A stretch of 64,000 nt of DNA from Cytidiella melzeri (GCA_022592445.1 JABYQR010000015.1:62001-126000), one strand, 5' to 3'. Numbered from the stretch's first letter, positions 47,889-58,352 are shown. Program-made: numbers and translations. The notes: a model not told the origin generated them from the letters alone.

Positions 47889-48703
47889 TCATGGGGCGGT
47901 TCCTGGATGGCCTGAGCGTGAATCTTCTTTTGCCAGATATGCTTCGACCTCAGCTTTCATGCGTTGTGCCTCTTGTGAATGGAACTTGTATGCATTTGCA
48001 TGGTGTGTCCATTGAGCTAACAGATCATCTGCCCCATGTGGTCCTGCGTTCTCGATCTGAGCTGCCAATTCAGTTGCCGCACCCCTATGGAACTGAGCTT
48101 GCTGTGCGTGCTTCGCAGCGTCCCCTGCCATGAGCCGAAATTTCAGCATTTCCCGGAACCTAGGAAGCCGCGCTCTCAGGTCGCTCGGAGTGACTTGAGC
48201 CCGCTGTCCATCCAGGCTACCACGATGCCCGTCGCTCCCCGATGGTTCAGCTGGCCGAGGTCTATGTTAATGACGTGTCGTAGACGGAGCAGAGGACCTA
48301 TCCATAGGCGCACCTGGCTGAATACCTGAGTACGGAGGCAACGCTTCATCCTCGTAAGGTGGAGGTGGATGTTGAGGAGCATTTGGGGGTGACAAGCGCC
48401 CGCCACGAGCAACGAGCTCCACGGATTCTGTAAATTCTTCGTGGCGACGACTGCAGAAGAAAGCCCGCTGAATATTGCGCTGCAATAATAATGAGCAGAG
48501 GCGACCTACAACTTATAAGCACTTTCCATGCTGAGCACAGGCAGCTGCATCGCCCCGCTGTCGTCAACGCCGTTCCCGGGAGCGGCCATGGCAGATGTGT
48601 CCGATGGCGTGTTCGAAGACATGGCGCCATAAGCGACGGATACAGACCTAGCGTGACCAGCGATGGCAAGTAACGCGAGAGCGGCGGGGACGTAGGAGCG
48701 CAT
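47889..48703 (-). CDS. Small secreted protein SSP-C
   Basis: Three exons (48703-48513, 48450-48334, 48261-47889) sum to 681 nt, 226 residues. A signal peptide is followed by TPSDTSAMAAPGNGV, matching SSP-D exon 1 (TPSDTSVVAASGNGV). Intron 1 has the same phase and position as in SSP-D. Exon 2 is Pro/Tyr-rich (PPPPYEDEALPPY) and exon 3 is Ala/Gln/His-rich and helical, resembling the C-terminal half of SSP-A in style. Intron 2 (48262-48333, 72 nt) removes an in-frame stop at 48267-48269; if it were not spliced, the protein would end there. A 57-nt 5'UTR intron (48870-48814) is predicted. The function is unknown. Confidence 0.72.
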
Positions 48704-48859
48704 GGCGATGAATCACGGCAGGAATGTGAAGAAAGGTAGGGGGAGTTTGGAACGGTGGCTCAGGCGCAGATAGCAGAATGAAAGTGGCAGTCGGGGAAAA
48801 AAGACAAGATGAGCTACAACATGTGTCAGAAGGAGCCTTCAATTCTGTGGGTAGTGGGC

Positions 48860-48951
48860 AAGATACACACCGACCAGCGCTAGCTTGCGAACGAAGGGGG
48901 AAAACTCTCAGAGAATGGGAGACAGCAGTGGGCCAGCAGCGGTATTTATGT
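48860..48951 (-). promoter_or_regulatory. SSP-C core promoter and leader exon
   Basis: On the minus strand a TATA-like CATAAATACC (48941-48950) lies about 75 nt before the leader exon end GCGCTGGTCG|GTGTGT at 48871/48870. The 50-bp block around it is nearly identical to the one upstream of SSP-D (52140-52191), better conserved than the coding exons. Confidence 0.6.
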
Positions 48952-49013
48952 GGTGAAACTTGAAACACCCCTTGACCTCCTATCACACTTGGTCGCATGA
49001 GACTGAGTAACTT

Positions 49014-49657
49014 CCCGTAAGCCTTTAGGTCGATGTTTAGGTTGACTTTTGCGTGTGAGACATGAAATCTCAGATCAGAGCGTGACATTTTCGAAGTCCG
49101 ATAGCACCCGAAACATGTCGGTGAGACATCGGACACGACCTAAACCTCGAAGTTTGGGTAGGGGGGGTACCCCCCCTACCTAAACGTCTTCTGCAGTCCT
49201 AAACTGTGTGGCGTCGACTAGCGCCTGCGCTCTTGCCTTGTAAGGCATCCCGCATCACAATATTCATATGCTTCGTACGTCGGCCATCATATTTCGCGAA
49301 CATGGGCACCTGGCTCTTCTCCTCTGTCTTTCCAGCCCCCTTGTGTCATGACTGCCCATTGTGCACTTTTGAGAAGACAAAAGGATATATTTCACTACTC
49401 AGAATGTTCGAAAATATTCTTGTGAATTTCAGGTGTATTTCTGTCAAAAGAGAACCAAAATATCGTCTGAGTGTTAGTAAGCGCCAGCGCGTACGATGAT
49501 CTGGTGGTGTCGTGCTCAACGACGTCAGAAAAACGAGCGGGTTGCCCGAGCCTCCGGCGCCTGATGCACGGCAAAGAGCGAAATCGAGATGGTCACACAG
49601 TTTCAAACTCAGACGTTTAGGTCGCAAGCGACCTAAATCCTTACGGGAAGTCACTCA
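49014..49657. mobile_element. MITE-like element inside duplication unit 1
   Basis: The ends are inverted repeats of about 32 bp (TGAGT[A/G]ACTTCCCGTAAG...TTTAGGTCG). The interior has several TTTAGGT motifs in both orientations and a perfect 24-nt G/C-run palindrome at 49157-49180. The duplicate locus has the uninterrupted sequence GAGACTGATG at the equivalent place (about 52248), which acts as an empty site. CTGA flanks both sides and may be the target duplication. Confidence 0.7.
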
Positions 49658-49839
49658 CTGATAGATTGATCATGATACGAGCGAGAACAGCCACTGCGCG
49701 TTCGAGCGGTCTGTAAATATCTCTAGAGTACAAGAAGTCGCGACTTACAGAGCATCCTGCTAGCAGATGTACACCTGGTACCAATGGCCAGTAATCAAGA
49801 AACGACGCCCAAGACAAAGTCGCTGGCTTTGAGGTTCGT

Positions 49840-50190
49840 CAGCTACATGTACAAAGGCGAAAACCTGCATGTAGGCCCTTCTGCTTGATACGAGTCACAC
49901 CGGTAAGCATTCTCCCTAAAGAACTGAGACCTGTGTATTGACCGACAGTGAGATCTGTAGCGTTGCCATCTTTTCCGACTATCACGACGCGTCGATGTTC
50001 GTCGTCGAGTTCTGCGGTGCTGAAGTTTGACCTGTAGACGACAAGGGGATGATGGTCGAAGGGAGATGAACCAAATTCGGAGAGAACGATAGCTTTGCTG
50101 GACGTCGAGTCAAGATTGTTAGGCACGAATCGCGATTTGCTCTGCGCAAAAGCACGACACGACACGACACGACGTCCGACTGCTCAGCGC
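49840..50190 (-). pseudogene. Relic of an agaricomycete trypsin-fold protein, copy 1
   Basis: Minus-strand coding remnants include VVYRSNFST, near the N terminus of the family, followed almost at once by VIVGKDGNATDLTVG, which belongs near the C-terminal protease core. The long middle is deleted. Fragments with the same VYRSNFST and related text lie at 52.3-53.7 kb. The family assignment is from memory of a common uncharacterised agaricomycete protein with a GDSG-containing C-terminal domain. Confidence 0.55.
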
Positions 50191-50276
50191 TGGGCCTCAT
50201 CCTCACGAGCTCGCAGGGCAAGGGTGGACCTAAACCCATTCATCTGCAATGGCTGCAACACCGAAGAAGCTCGTCA
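50183..50276 (+). pseudogene. Truncated copy of the ADIP-like gene start
   Basis: This stretch matches 53864-53957, including the 5' flank and the first codons (ATG at 50249, MAATPKKLV). At about 50276-50284 it passes into GH16 exon 4 sequence. It marks the duplication junction; ACTCG is a possible 5-bp microhomology. Confidence 0.8.
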
Positions 50277-50640
50277 CTCTCGACGACGGCATCTCTGGCT
50301 GGGTTCTTCCCTCGAGGACAGATCGTCACTGGTGGTAACCCTGTTTCATCTTCGCGGGGCGCACCGACCGCTCTCTCCACCAACAACGATTTGTGCAATC
50401 TTGGCGAGCTCTTCCAGCCTGAAGACCACGCGCCGTCATCAACACGAGTTGGCGAAGGGTTCACGGCGGGCGGAAGTGGCCCTCCGTTGCGCGAATCTCG
50501 TTGCTGATCCTAGCAATTTGAAGTGTATGTCCCCTTTCCTGCCTAAGCATCGTCGAATCATTGTTCAGTTTCTCCTAGACACACTGATCCATCGCTAGTA
50601 TCAAGGTCTTGATCAGCCGCAGAAGTAATTTCTGCCGTTC
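50277..50640 (+). pseudogene. GH16 glucanase 3' fragment, decayed
   Basis: It aligns with 41600-41985: GGACAGATC, GGGGCGCACCGACCGCTCTC, TTGGCGAGCTCTTCCAG, TGCTGATCCTAGCAA and the last exon ATCGCTAG.ATCAAGGTC. Small deletions shift the frame and the last exon has stops. The catalytic exon is absent. Confidence 0.9.
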
Positions 50641-51417
50641 ATTTCCCTCCTCGCGCTCTCTGTCTGTTACCTCTGCCTGTCTGTCGTGGTCTCGCCAGTA
50701 TTCCACAATACAGACGTCAAGTAATTTAAGATGTGATATGTCCACTGACAGAATGTTTGCTGTTAACAATATGTAAATGACGGTGGAATGAGTGAAAATG
50801 GAAGAGTAATCGACGTGATGGTGTGGACCCGGAGACTGTTCTGAATTTACGGCGACACAGAGACGCATGTGCTTGCAATGCCCGGGCGCAGCAGCCTCTC
50901 ATGAACGCATGTATCGCAGTCTGCGAGACCCAGAGTATACTCAGCTGAGACAAGTCCGTTCAAAGCCATACGCAAAATCGCGTTCACAACTCCAACTAAA
51001 GAGAGAGTCGTTCGAAGTTACAAGTTACTACACCGGTCCACTCCGTCAATCGAGACCGTCGATAAGTACTGCGAGCCTCGAATTCAAAGAACCGTTGATA
51101 ACTTCGAACAGTCGAGGAACTGGTCCGTCCCCCTGTGATTTGCCACGTTGGCTGTGGCAGTCTTAAGCGGTGGACTCGAACTCACCACCGGGGGGTCGAC
51201 GAAAAAGCTGCCCGATTTTCTGTGCAGTTTTGCAGCACACTTCATGGGCTGAGAGGCTTCGGTGCGCCCAAGGCAGCCGGGAGGCTAGATGCGCGTGGAG
51301 GAGTCGAGCGATTGTCAGGATTTTCAAGGCTGCTACTATCAAGGCGGTAGGGACGCGGATTTGGAATGCTAGAGAGCAACATCAATATCACGTGAAACAT
51401 TGATTGACAGAGTCGGC

Positions 51418-51962
51418 TCACCCAAGCTTCGCCAACGCTGCGTCTACTCTAAGGTTGAAGAAGTCGCTCTCCCGATCACGCTGTTTTCTCATAGCTATTG
51501 CGTTGAGGCGGTCCAGATTTTTCCGACGCTTCTCTGCTTCCTCATACATTTTCAGTTGTTCCGAGTCAATTGAGTCACTCGGAGGCCTTGCAAATGCCTT
51601 ACTCCAAGACCATGCAGATGCCTTACTCGGAGGCCCTGCAGATCTCTTACTCGGAGAATATGCAGTTTCCCCACTCGGAGACTTTGCATCATTCTCACTC
51701 GGAGGCTTGTGTGTAGGAAACAATGTGGGTCTGCAGAAAGTACGCTGAATATCGCGTTGCAACGTTGGTCAGCAGAGGCGACTAACAAGTCTATAGGACT
51801 CTCTCCGATCGCGCCGCTATTGCCAACACCGTTCCCGGAAGCGGCCACAACAGAAGTGTCCGACGGCGTGTCTGAAGACACAGAAGCGATAGGTATAGCC
51901 ATACCGTGACCGACGGTAGCAGCCAATGCGGCGAGAGCAACTCCGGCAATGCAAAAGCGCAT
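51418..51962 (-). CDS. Small secreted protein SSP-D with an 8-residue repeat
   Basis: Two exons (51962-51787, 51730-51418; donor GTTAGT) give 489 nt, 162 residues. The signal peptide (MRFCIAGVALAALAATVGHG) is followed by AIP and by TPSDTSVVAASGNGV, shared with SSP-C. Exon 2 has five Pro/Ser repeats of 8 residues (pattern PPSxxxAx) and then a charged, coiled-coil-like C terminus ending AALAKLG. There are no cysteine pairs. The 5'UTR has a 56-nt intron (52113-52058) and a TATA-like box at 52182-52191. It is paralogous to SSP-C by segmental duplication, but exon 2 onward is hardly alignable. The function is unknown. Confidence 0.75.
51577..51709. repeat. 24-bp coding minisatellite in SSP-D
   Basis: Five full 24-bp units plus a partial one, each starting ACTCGGAG or a close variant (51577, 51601, 51625, 51649, 51673, 51697). 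The period keeps the frame and encodes the 8-residue repeat. Confidence 0.85.
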
Positions 51963-52104
51963 GATTGAACAATCAGGAGTAGGTAAGGGGTAGTTTTAAA
52001 TGGGTTTGGCGTAGTTTATAGAATGAGAGTGGGAGTCACGGGAAAAGGCAAGATGGGCTACAAAAAAATGTCAGCAGGAGCTTTGAGAATCAAACGGTGG
52101 GCAT

Positions 52105-52192
52105 GATACACACCAACCGGTGCTAGCTTGTGAGCGAAGGGGAAACTCTCAGAGTGTGGGAGACAGCAGTGCGCCAGCAGGGGTATTTATGC
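52105..52192 (-). promoter_or_regulatory. SSP-D core promoter and leader exon
   Basis: TATA-like ATAAATACC on the minus strand (about 52182-52191) lies some 75 nt before the 5'UTR donor GGTTG|GTGTGT at 52114/52113, mirroring SSP-C. Confidence 0.6.
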
Positions 52193-52329
52193 ACCACATA
52201 AACTTGAAACACCCCTTAGCCTCCTATCGCCCTCAAACACGCTTGAGACTGATGAAACATGGAAACATGGCTTTGTCACGTCGGTAACAATACAGGACGG
52301 GCAGTGATCGTTGTGCAGCACCAAACGTT

Positions 52330-53690
52330 ACCCCTACCTAGAGGTGCGGAAGAAACCAGCATGAGGATACTTTGCCAAGTTGTCCGCTTGGAGCTTCTCG
52401 CCCCGGGGTGCAGTAGCTCATGTGGGTGCATGTCGAACCACCTTCGCGAGAGCCAGAGTGAAGGTGACCGGCGATATAACCCTGGCCGTTCTTGATATGC
52501 CACACGAGAGCACCCGAGACCCCTCCCCGGCGTTGTGAATCCCGAGCACGACAGGAGTCACGCCACTAGCAAGGAAACGATTGCTGTGTATCAACCAACA
52601 GTGAGACCTGTAGCGTTGCCGTCTTGTCTAACCGTCGACGATGTCTTGGGGACTGCTCTACCTTGGACCATTCCTCGATCCAGAGCCTCCTATCCACAAG
52701 AGACTCATAAGCAGTCGGACCACCACCAATTGGAACGGGCAAGATCATTTCCATCAGCTGATACAGGGATAAAACAAGTGTGGTTGAATGAGCTGAATGC
52801 GAGACAGGAGAATGTTCGAAACGTACCCCAGCAGTCAACATTGCCTTCGAATGCGGCCTTGACGTGGTGGTCAGCGACAGCAAAACCGCCCGCCTAGTCC
52901 GAGTTGGTACGATCGTAGCCTCAATCGATATACCCAACGTTAGAGTGGAGTTTCTTTTACGACCTGATTTCACGAATGATCTTACTAAGACCGCGGTCGA
53001 ATCGACCATCTCCAGTCATGCTTGTTAGCTGACAGAGGTATCCTTTCGAAGAATATTGGAATCGGTGATGCCAAAGACCTTGTCACTGGGTAAGTTGTCT
53101 TTGCCTGGAACGCCATGAACAGGGGTGAGGAAGCGGCAAGCATCATCTCTGGAGGAGGGCGAGAATCTCTTGGGATGCGTGTCCTATCCAAATGACGACT
53201 CCCCTCACTACCCTCCTGCTGCCGGGGCGGTATACAGCCAAGCAAGACTCACGGACGTCAAGCTGATGTTTCGAGCTACGATGATTTTCACAATCTGGAG
53301 GCCGACAGTGTCCCAGACCTTGCCTTCGTTGAGCTGGGTGTCGAAGACTCCGCGGAGAAATTTTACGTGAGCCGGTCCAGGGTTTCATGAAGGGCACGGT
53401 GCTAAAGTTTGACCTGTAGACGAGAACGGGATGGTCGTCGTTGTCCGTGATCTCGCAATGATATGTACTTCGGTTAAAGGGAGAGAGACCAAGCCCGAGC
53501 CAAGATGACTGCTTCGCTGGCCTTTGAGAGGGCGAAGAGTTCGAGGTAACTAGGGCTCTCGGATAACTGGTATACCTGAACATTTTGAAGGAGAGTTCTG
53601 GATGGAATACGAGAAGAAGGGTACAGGTGAATACAAAGGGCTCACTCGACTGAACAGTTGAGGTGGGGTGGTTCGAGGTCAAGATGTGTT
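52330..53690 (-). pseudogene. Relic of an agaricomycete trypsin-fold protein, copy 2
   Basis: Reading down the minus strand, fragments in shifting frames show LVYRSNFSTV, QLNEGKVWDTVGLQIVKI, SQEILALL, SDKVFGITDSN and finally SGALVWHIKNG...AGHLHSGSREGGST...YCTPG. The last is the protease-like C-terminal core. The expected GDSG reads GVSG (about 52513-52524), and there are several frameshifts. It is dead, but more complete than copy 1. Confidence 0.65.
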
Positions 53691-53930
53691 AAAGGTGCCT
53701 GTCAGTAGTACACCGGCGAGGAGAAGTAGTACTGCCAGAGAACTTGAAACTCTGATTCAAAAAACGCTCGAATTTTGGGCACGCGTCCAAATCATGTGAC
53801 CGCGTCGCGTTGTGTTTGTGTCGCGTAACACCACGACCATCACACCTTGTCCTGGGTCCATGCTCAGCGCTGGGCTTCAACCTCACGAGCTCGCAGGCCA
53901 AGGGTGAGCTCAAGACTCACATTTTTTTAA

Positions 53931-56776
53931 ATGGCTGCAACACCGAAAAAGCTCGTCCATTGGGCACTCGACCTCGGGAAATCCCCAAGTCTTGGCTCAC
54001 CCACATCCGAGGGCTCGTCCTCCGACTCTTGCTCCTCCAGCCTCCCTTACATCAACTCCCAACTCATCGCACATGGCTATACACACCAGCCTGGGATCTC
54101 ACTCGATGGCGCGAGCAAGGCCGATGCGGAACGGGTCGTCAAATGTTTGCTGTCAATGCTCAGCCAGCGTATGGTGAGTCAACCCTCGCGGCGCTGCTGC
54201 GTCTCGCAAGTAGTATCTCAGCTGCTCTATTTCCAGGAGGACATGTCGCGTACGGAAGACTTGTCTACCAAGATTCGGACGCTCTCGTATGATCACGAGC
54301 GCCTCATGTCTATGTACCGTGCTGCGGCTGAAAACGCTGCGAACGCCGAACGAGAGATGAACATGCACAAGTCTCGTCTCGTGTATGTCCCGCTCTTAAT
54401 GACGTACGTTACAAATCCAGCTGACAGCGTATACCGTAGCTCGGCGAACCGTACCTTGCAATCGACAGAAAACGCGCACAAACAGACGACAGTAGAGCTC
54501 CAGCGTACACGCACAGCCCTCCAAGCCATACGAACCACTCACCAAGCTGAAATCAAGAAACTCGAAAAGGAGAAGGACAAGATTATGGAACGGTGGAACA
54601 AGCTCGCGGATACGCAGCTGGGCGGCAACCTCAACAGGTCTGGCCCATCCGTCGGATTCCGTTGTGCAAATGCTGAAGTCGTCGAAGCATCAGAGGTTCA
54701 ACTTCGAGGGAAAGGCCCGGGGCTTTTGGAGACGGCGTTGGAACAGGCGGAGCGCTCCAGGCATGACCTAGCCGACGAGAATGAGAGGTTGAAGGGGGTT
54801 ATTATGAGCACTGCTAATGAGTTACAGCGAACACTTTATGATGCGCGATGCGTCACCAGCTCTGAGCCACAAGAAGAAGTCAGTCCTGCATCGTTAGCTA
54901 TTTGCTCAAATGGGGATCACTCGGAAACTCACTGTTTGACATCAAAGGCTCCCATCCTGACGTCGGTGGATCTTTTCCCATTTGCTCCGGCAAATGCAGC
55001 CTGGGAGACCATCTCAGCTCTGATAAACAACATCAAGCAATCATTCGAACCCTTGGCGCACCCTGAACGTCTTCCAGGAGCGTTGCTATCAGCACAGAAG
55101 GACGAGGAGAGCAAAGAATCAGAAGATAGAGCCAGAACGCGAGAAATCGAGCGACTTCAAGCGGTGATAGCTAACCTCACGTCGGAACTAAGTGAGCAGC
55201 TTACAGTGATCCCTCGACGACTGTGTTGACCTTTGATCAGACGACGCGCAGACGCAAGCGAAGGATTACGCCGCACAGGCCAAGGAGATGTTTGAGCGTT
55301 TCGCTGAAGAACAGCGTGTGACGAATGCTACCATTCATTCAAAGATTGTTGCGGCGCAGGACGAGGAGAGTGAGCGGCTTACGCAGCGCGAAAGGGAGCT
55401 TGACGAGGAGCGCCAGAAGATAACTGACGCGGTTTTGAAATTGGGCAGAGAAAAGGCTGCGCTCGAGGTAGGCGGCTCCTTCAGCTCATGTCGGTCACCA
55501 AATTTTCGCTGATTAATATGCCCCTTAGACTGAACGCATTCAATTCTTGGAAGAGAGGAGAATGTGGCAAGTTCAAGCCATGATGACCGACTTGCCTCCC
55601 CCCACTTTTGATGAAGCCGGCCCCTCTACCTCGTCCTCGCAACCTGTTGTCCGAACACAATCCTCGAAACGATCTCCGGTTCCTCCGGTTCGAAAATCGC
55701 CTCGCAAATCGAAGAGCAGCGTTTCAGCTGTCGCGAGCGGTGCCAAGAAGGCTCGTGCTCCTCGACGGTCATCTGGCCTTCACAAGGGTAAAGGGAAAGA
55801 GAGGGCATCATCCTCTAAAGTGATACCATCCTTCGAAACGGAAGTGATTGCCCCGCAGCCATCGCGCGTGCAGCCATTATTCAAGACAAAGATGACGGGC
55901 TCACTACCACAGCCGCCGTTAGCTATTGCTTCCACCTTTACTCTTCCTCCCCCGTCACCTGCTGCTCGGCTTCCTTCTAGAGAGTCAATATTTGCACCCA
56001 GCACAGCCACACAACCTTCAAGCAAGCCCGACCCTCCTTCGCACACTCCTCAAGACCTACCTCCCCCTGATCTCATCCAGAATTCATCTATCACGCACCA
56101 TTTAGGCCCTACTGCGACGAGCTCCTCCGCGACAAACCTTGTACCTCAGCCACCTACCACTCCCGGTGCTCGTCGACCGTTCCCCATGGCGAAGCCGTTT
56201 GCCCCACACATGACACATGCATACTCACCTGTCAAACCCAGCCCGCTGAGTCGCATCCTGTTGCTCGGCAACTCTCCCGACAGTCCAGACGGGCCTGCAG
56301 CTGCAGCCCTGTTGGGCTCCCTCACGGAAGAAGATGAAAGCCTGGAACATTCGCCGACGCCAATGTTCAGACAACCACAGTTGAGCCTCGCTGCCGAGTT
56401 GGGTGTGTCAGAAGATGAGGATGTTCCTTTGCGAGACAAGGTGAACAGTGTGGTTGAACTTCCCCCTAGACCTACTTCGTCGATGGGTCGTTACCCTACT
56501 GCGAGGGATAAGGGCAAGGGAAAGTCTCAATCTTCAGGCTCTAGTAGCTCCCGTCCCCCGATAGAGAAGCCGAGGACAAGGGCGAAAGGGACTGGAGCAC
56601 CTTCAAAGACGTCAAAGGTTATTGGTGGGGGTGTGGCAAAGACGAGTACGAGGATGACGACGAGGTCAGCTGTCGCGGCTGCAGGTCCTTCCAAGCCTCC
56701 TCCCAGTAAAGGTGGGCCAAGACGGGTGCCGATAGGCAGCTCGGAGGCTGGGCCGGCGCCAGCTTGGAAAGGTTAG
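53931..56776 (+). CDS. ADIP/Msd1-like coiled-coil protein (microtubule anchoring)
   Basis: Five exons: 53931-54173, 54237-54382, 54440-55191, 55241-55467, 55529-56776 (2616 nt, 871 residues). The N-terminal third (INSQLIAHGY...HERLMSMYRAAAENAANAEREMNMHKSRL...QRTRTALQAIRTTHQAEIKKLEKEKDKI) matches the afadin- and alpha-actinin-binding (ADIP/SSX2IP) family. That family includes fission yeast Msd1, which anchors microtubule minus ends at the spindle pole body. Long coiled coils continue to about residue 460. The last 410 residues are Ser/Pro/Lys-rich and disordered with many SP/TP sites. The first exon was the right breakpoint of the tandem duplication, and this copy remains whole. Confidence 0.85.
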
Positions 56777-57019
56777 AGGAGGCTTTCCGTTTATCTGTCG
56801 GTGTTACCGTGCTGTTGTATTCTAGGACTGTCGGAGGGGTAATGTGGTGCATGTTTTCTTGCTGCGTTCACTTACTAGCGAACGATGTGCATGCTTGCTG
56901 GCGGAATTTGTACCCTCTGTTGTGTAGCTATCTGGTACACGTCCTGCCGGTTGTACAGAGGATTGTTCAGACTCGGACTGACCATGCCAAAGCTGTCCGT
57001 ATACCGCCTTGAGCGTGAT
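56777..57019. other. Intergenic, 3' region of the ADIP-like gene
   Basis: No gene or RNA is recognised. Confidence 0.5.
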
Positions 57020-57020
57020 C

Positions 57021-57208
57021 ACAGCTGAAACAATAACGATAGACCGCCGCGGCGGAGTGTGTGCAGAGCAGAAATGGCACGGCAGGGCATGCCCAGGACC
57101 CCGATAGCCCAGTTGCCCGCACACTTCTCACTCAGGCCCGCGCCACTTGAGCCACTTGTGCTCTGCACGCACCTACCCTGGCGGTCTATCGTTATTGGGC
57201 TGGCTGTA
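57021..57208. mobile_element. MITE, copy 1 of a two-copy family
   Basis: Inverted ends of about 30 bp share ACAGC and CAATAACGATAGACCGCC. Internal motifs GTGCAGAGCAG, GACCCCGATAGCC and CAGTTGCCCGC recur in the copy at 58353-58538. There is no coding capacity. Confidence 0.75.
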
Positions 57209-57419
57209 ACAATGGGACCGGTGAGCTATTGATCTTGTTTGCACAGGACGCCTCACAGAGCTCACGACCTTGTCAGAGATACTTTTTCCGTACTTATTGA
57301 TGAAACTGGCTGAAAACCCGGGAGGGAAGTGGGCAGCGCAGGACAGCTCGCGATGACTATAGAAACTTGTGTTACCCTAATTGTACATGTACAGGGCGGG
57401 AGTAAGAGAACAGTACACC

Positions 57420-57965
57420 CTAAGGGCGACGCGTTCCCTTCGGGTCTACCCTTTTCAGATAGTCCCATAGCTTTTTTTCGTCAGGGCTTGCATCCATAGG
57501 AAGCTCTTTCCCGTCTGAGTGCAAGGCCTCAAGTTTTTTCCACATGGGCACCAACTTAGCGTCTGTCATTGTAGTATCAGGACCGAAAATCTCTTTCAAT
57601 GTCTTGGGGCTGTTGGTAGTGCGTGAATGCAGAACAGTAGCTCTTGCGTCGTCGCTGTGAAGGACATCTCGGCGTACTTGGCTTGGCAGGTCAGCGGCAT
57701 CATTGAATTGGTCGTAAAGACTGTATGAGAGAATTGTCAGAGAACGGTGTTCATTCACCATACAATACAAAAGCGCGAGTAGTAATACTCACTGCGAGTC
57801 TCCTGTGCTCGGTCCCTTCGAGTTTTTGGACAGGGTGTCGGGGGAACTTGGAGTTGGATCGCGGGATTGTATATCGCTGTGCGGGATGGCAGATACTACA
57901 GTCACCGTATGGAACGCGCCTGTGACGATGGCGGCGAACAAGACGAGGGAGGTCGAGAGACGCAT
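57420..57965 (-). CDS. Small secreted protein SSP-B
   Basis: Two exons (57965-57793, 57720-57420; 72-nt intron) sum to 474 nt, 157 residues. The signal peptide reads MRLSTSLVLF...HTVTVVSAIPHSD, nearly the same as SSP-A at the other end of the window. The mature protein is hydrophilic, with LPSQVRRDVL and a C-terminal helical stretch (MWKKLEALH, DEKKLWDYLKRV). It has no cysteines. A TATAAAAG box lies on the minus strand near 58157-58164. A 61-nt 5'UTR intron (58079-58019) follows the leader exon end GCGCTGGTCG and resembles the SSP-A leader introns (ACTGTACT...CAGCTA). Two related MITEs flank the gene. The function is unknown. Confidence 0.8.
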
Positions 57966-58352
57966 GGCAGAGGAAGTTGAGAGGTGGTTAGAATGTCAAA
58001 GGCCTGCAAAGACAGTAGCTGCAAGGACAAAGTTTGAGTACAGTGGCTCAAATGTGAGTGCAACGCGAGCGACGCTTACCGACCAGCGCTGGAGCGATGA
58101 AAGAACTTGGGGGGAAGGGGTGCTGAGTGCTGAATATTGAGTAGTGAACTGTGGGCTTTTATAGATCTTGTGGGTCCATGTGCTGTGCTGGTGCACACAT
58201 GCTAATCCATCTTTTGTTTGGCAACAGTGATCCACTCGCTGCAGTGCTTGAAAAAAGATTGATCATCATAATTTCTTCTGAATCCGAGTCGACACTGGAT
58301 ATTGCAAAACAGTGCTTACAGTAGAAGCCTCCCAAGCTATTATTCGGGAAAA

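Larger units (their letters stand above)
41600..50276. repeat. Tandem segmental duplication, unit 1 (with later insertions)
   Basis: From inside GH16 exon 4 to a truncated copy of the ADIP-like first exon, gene order and sequence match 50277-53957: GH16 3' part (+), SSP (-), protease relic (-), ADIP 5' part (+). Unit 1 additionally contains the Harbinger element (42887-47877) and a MITE (49014-49657). Without these the two units are of similar size, about 3.0 and 3.7 kb. Confidence 0.85.
50277..53957. repeat. Tandem segmental duplication, unit 2
   Basis: Second unit of the GH16-SSP-protease-ADIP segment, free of the Harbinger and MITE insertions. It runs into the complete ADIP-like gene. Divergence of coding exons from unit 1 is considerable, so the event is old. 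Confidence 0.85.

Noticed and set aside
49157..49180. Perfect G/C-run palindrome read as a terminator or protein-binding site
   Set aside because: It lies within a MITE-like element and has no position relative to a gene that would support a regulatory call.
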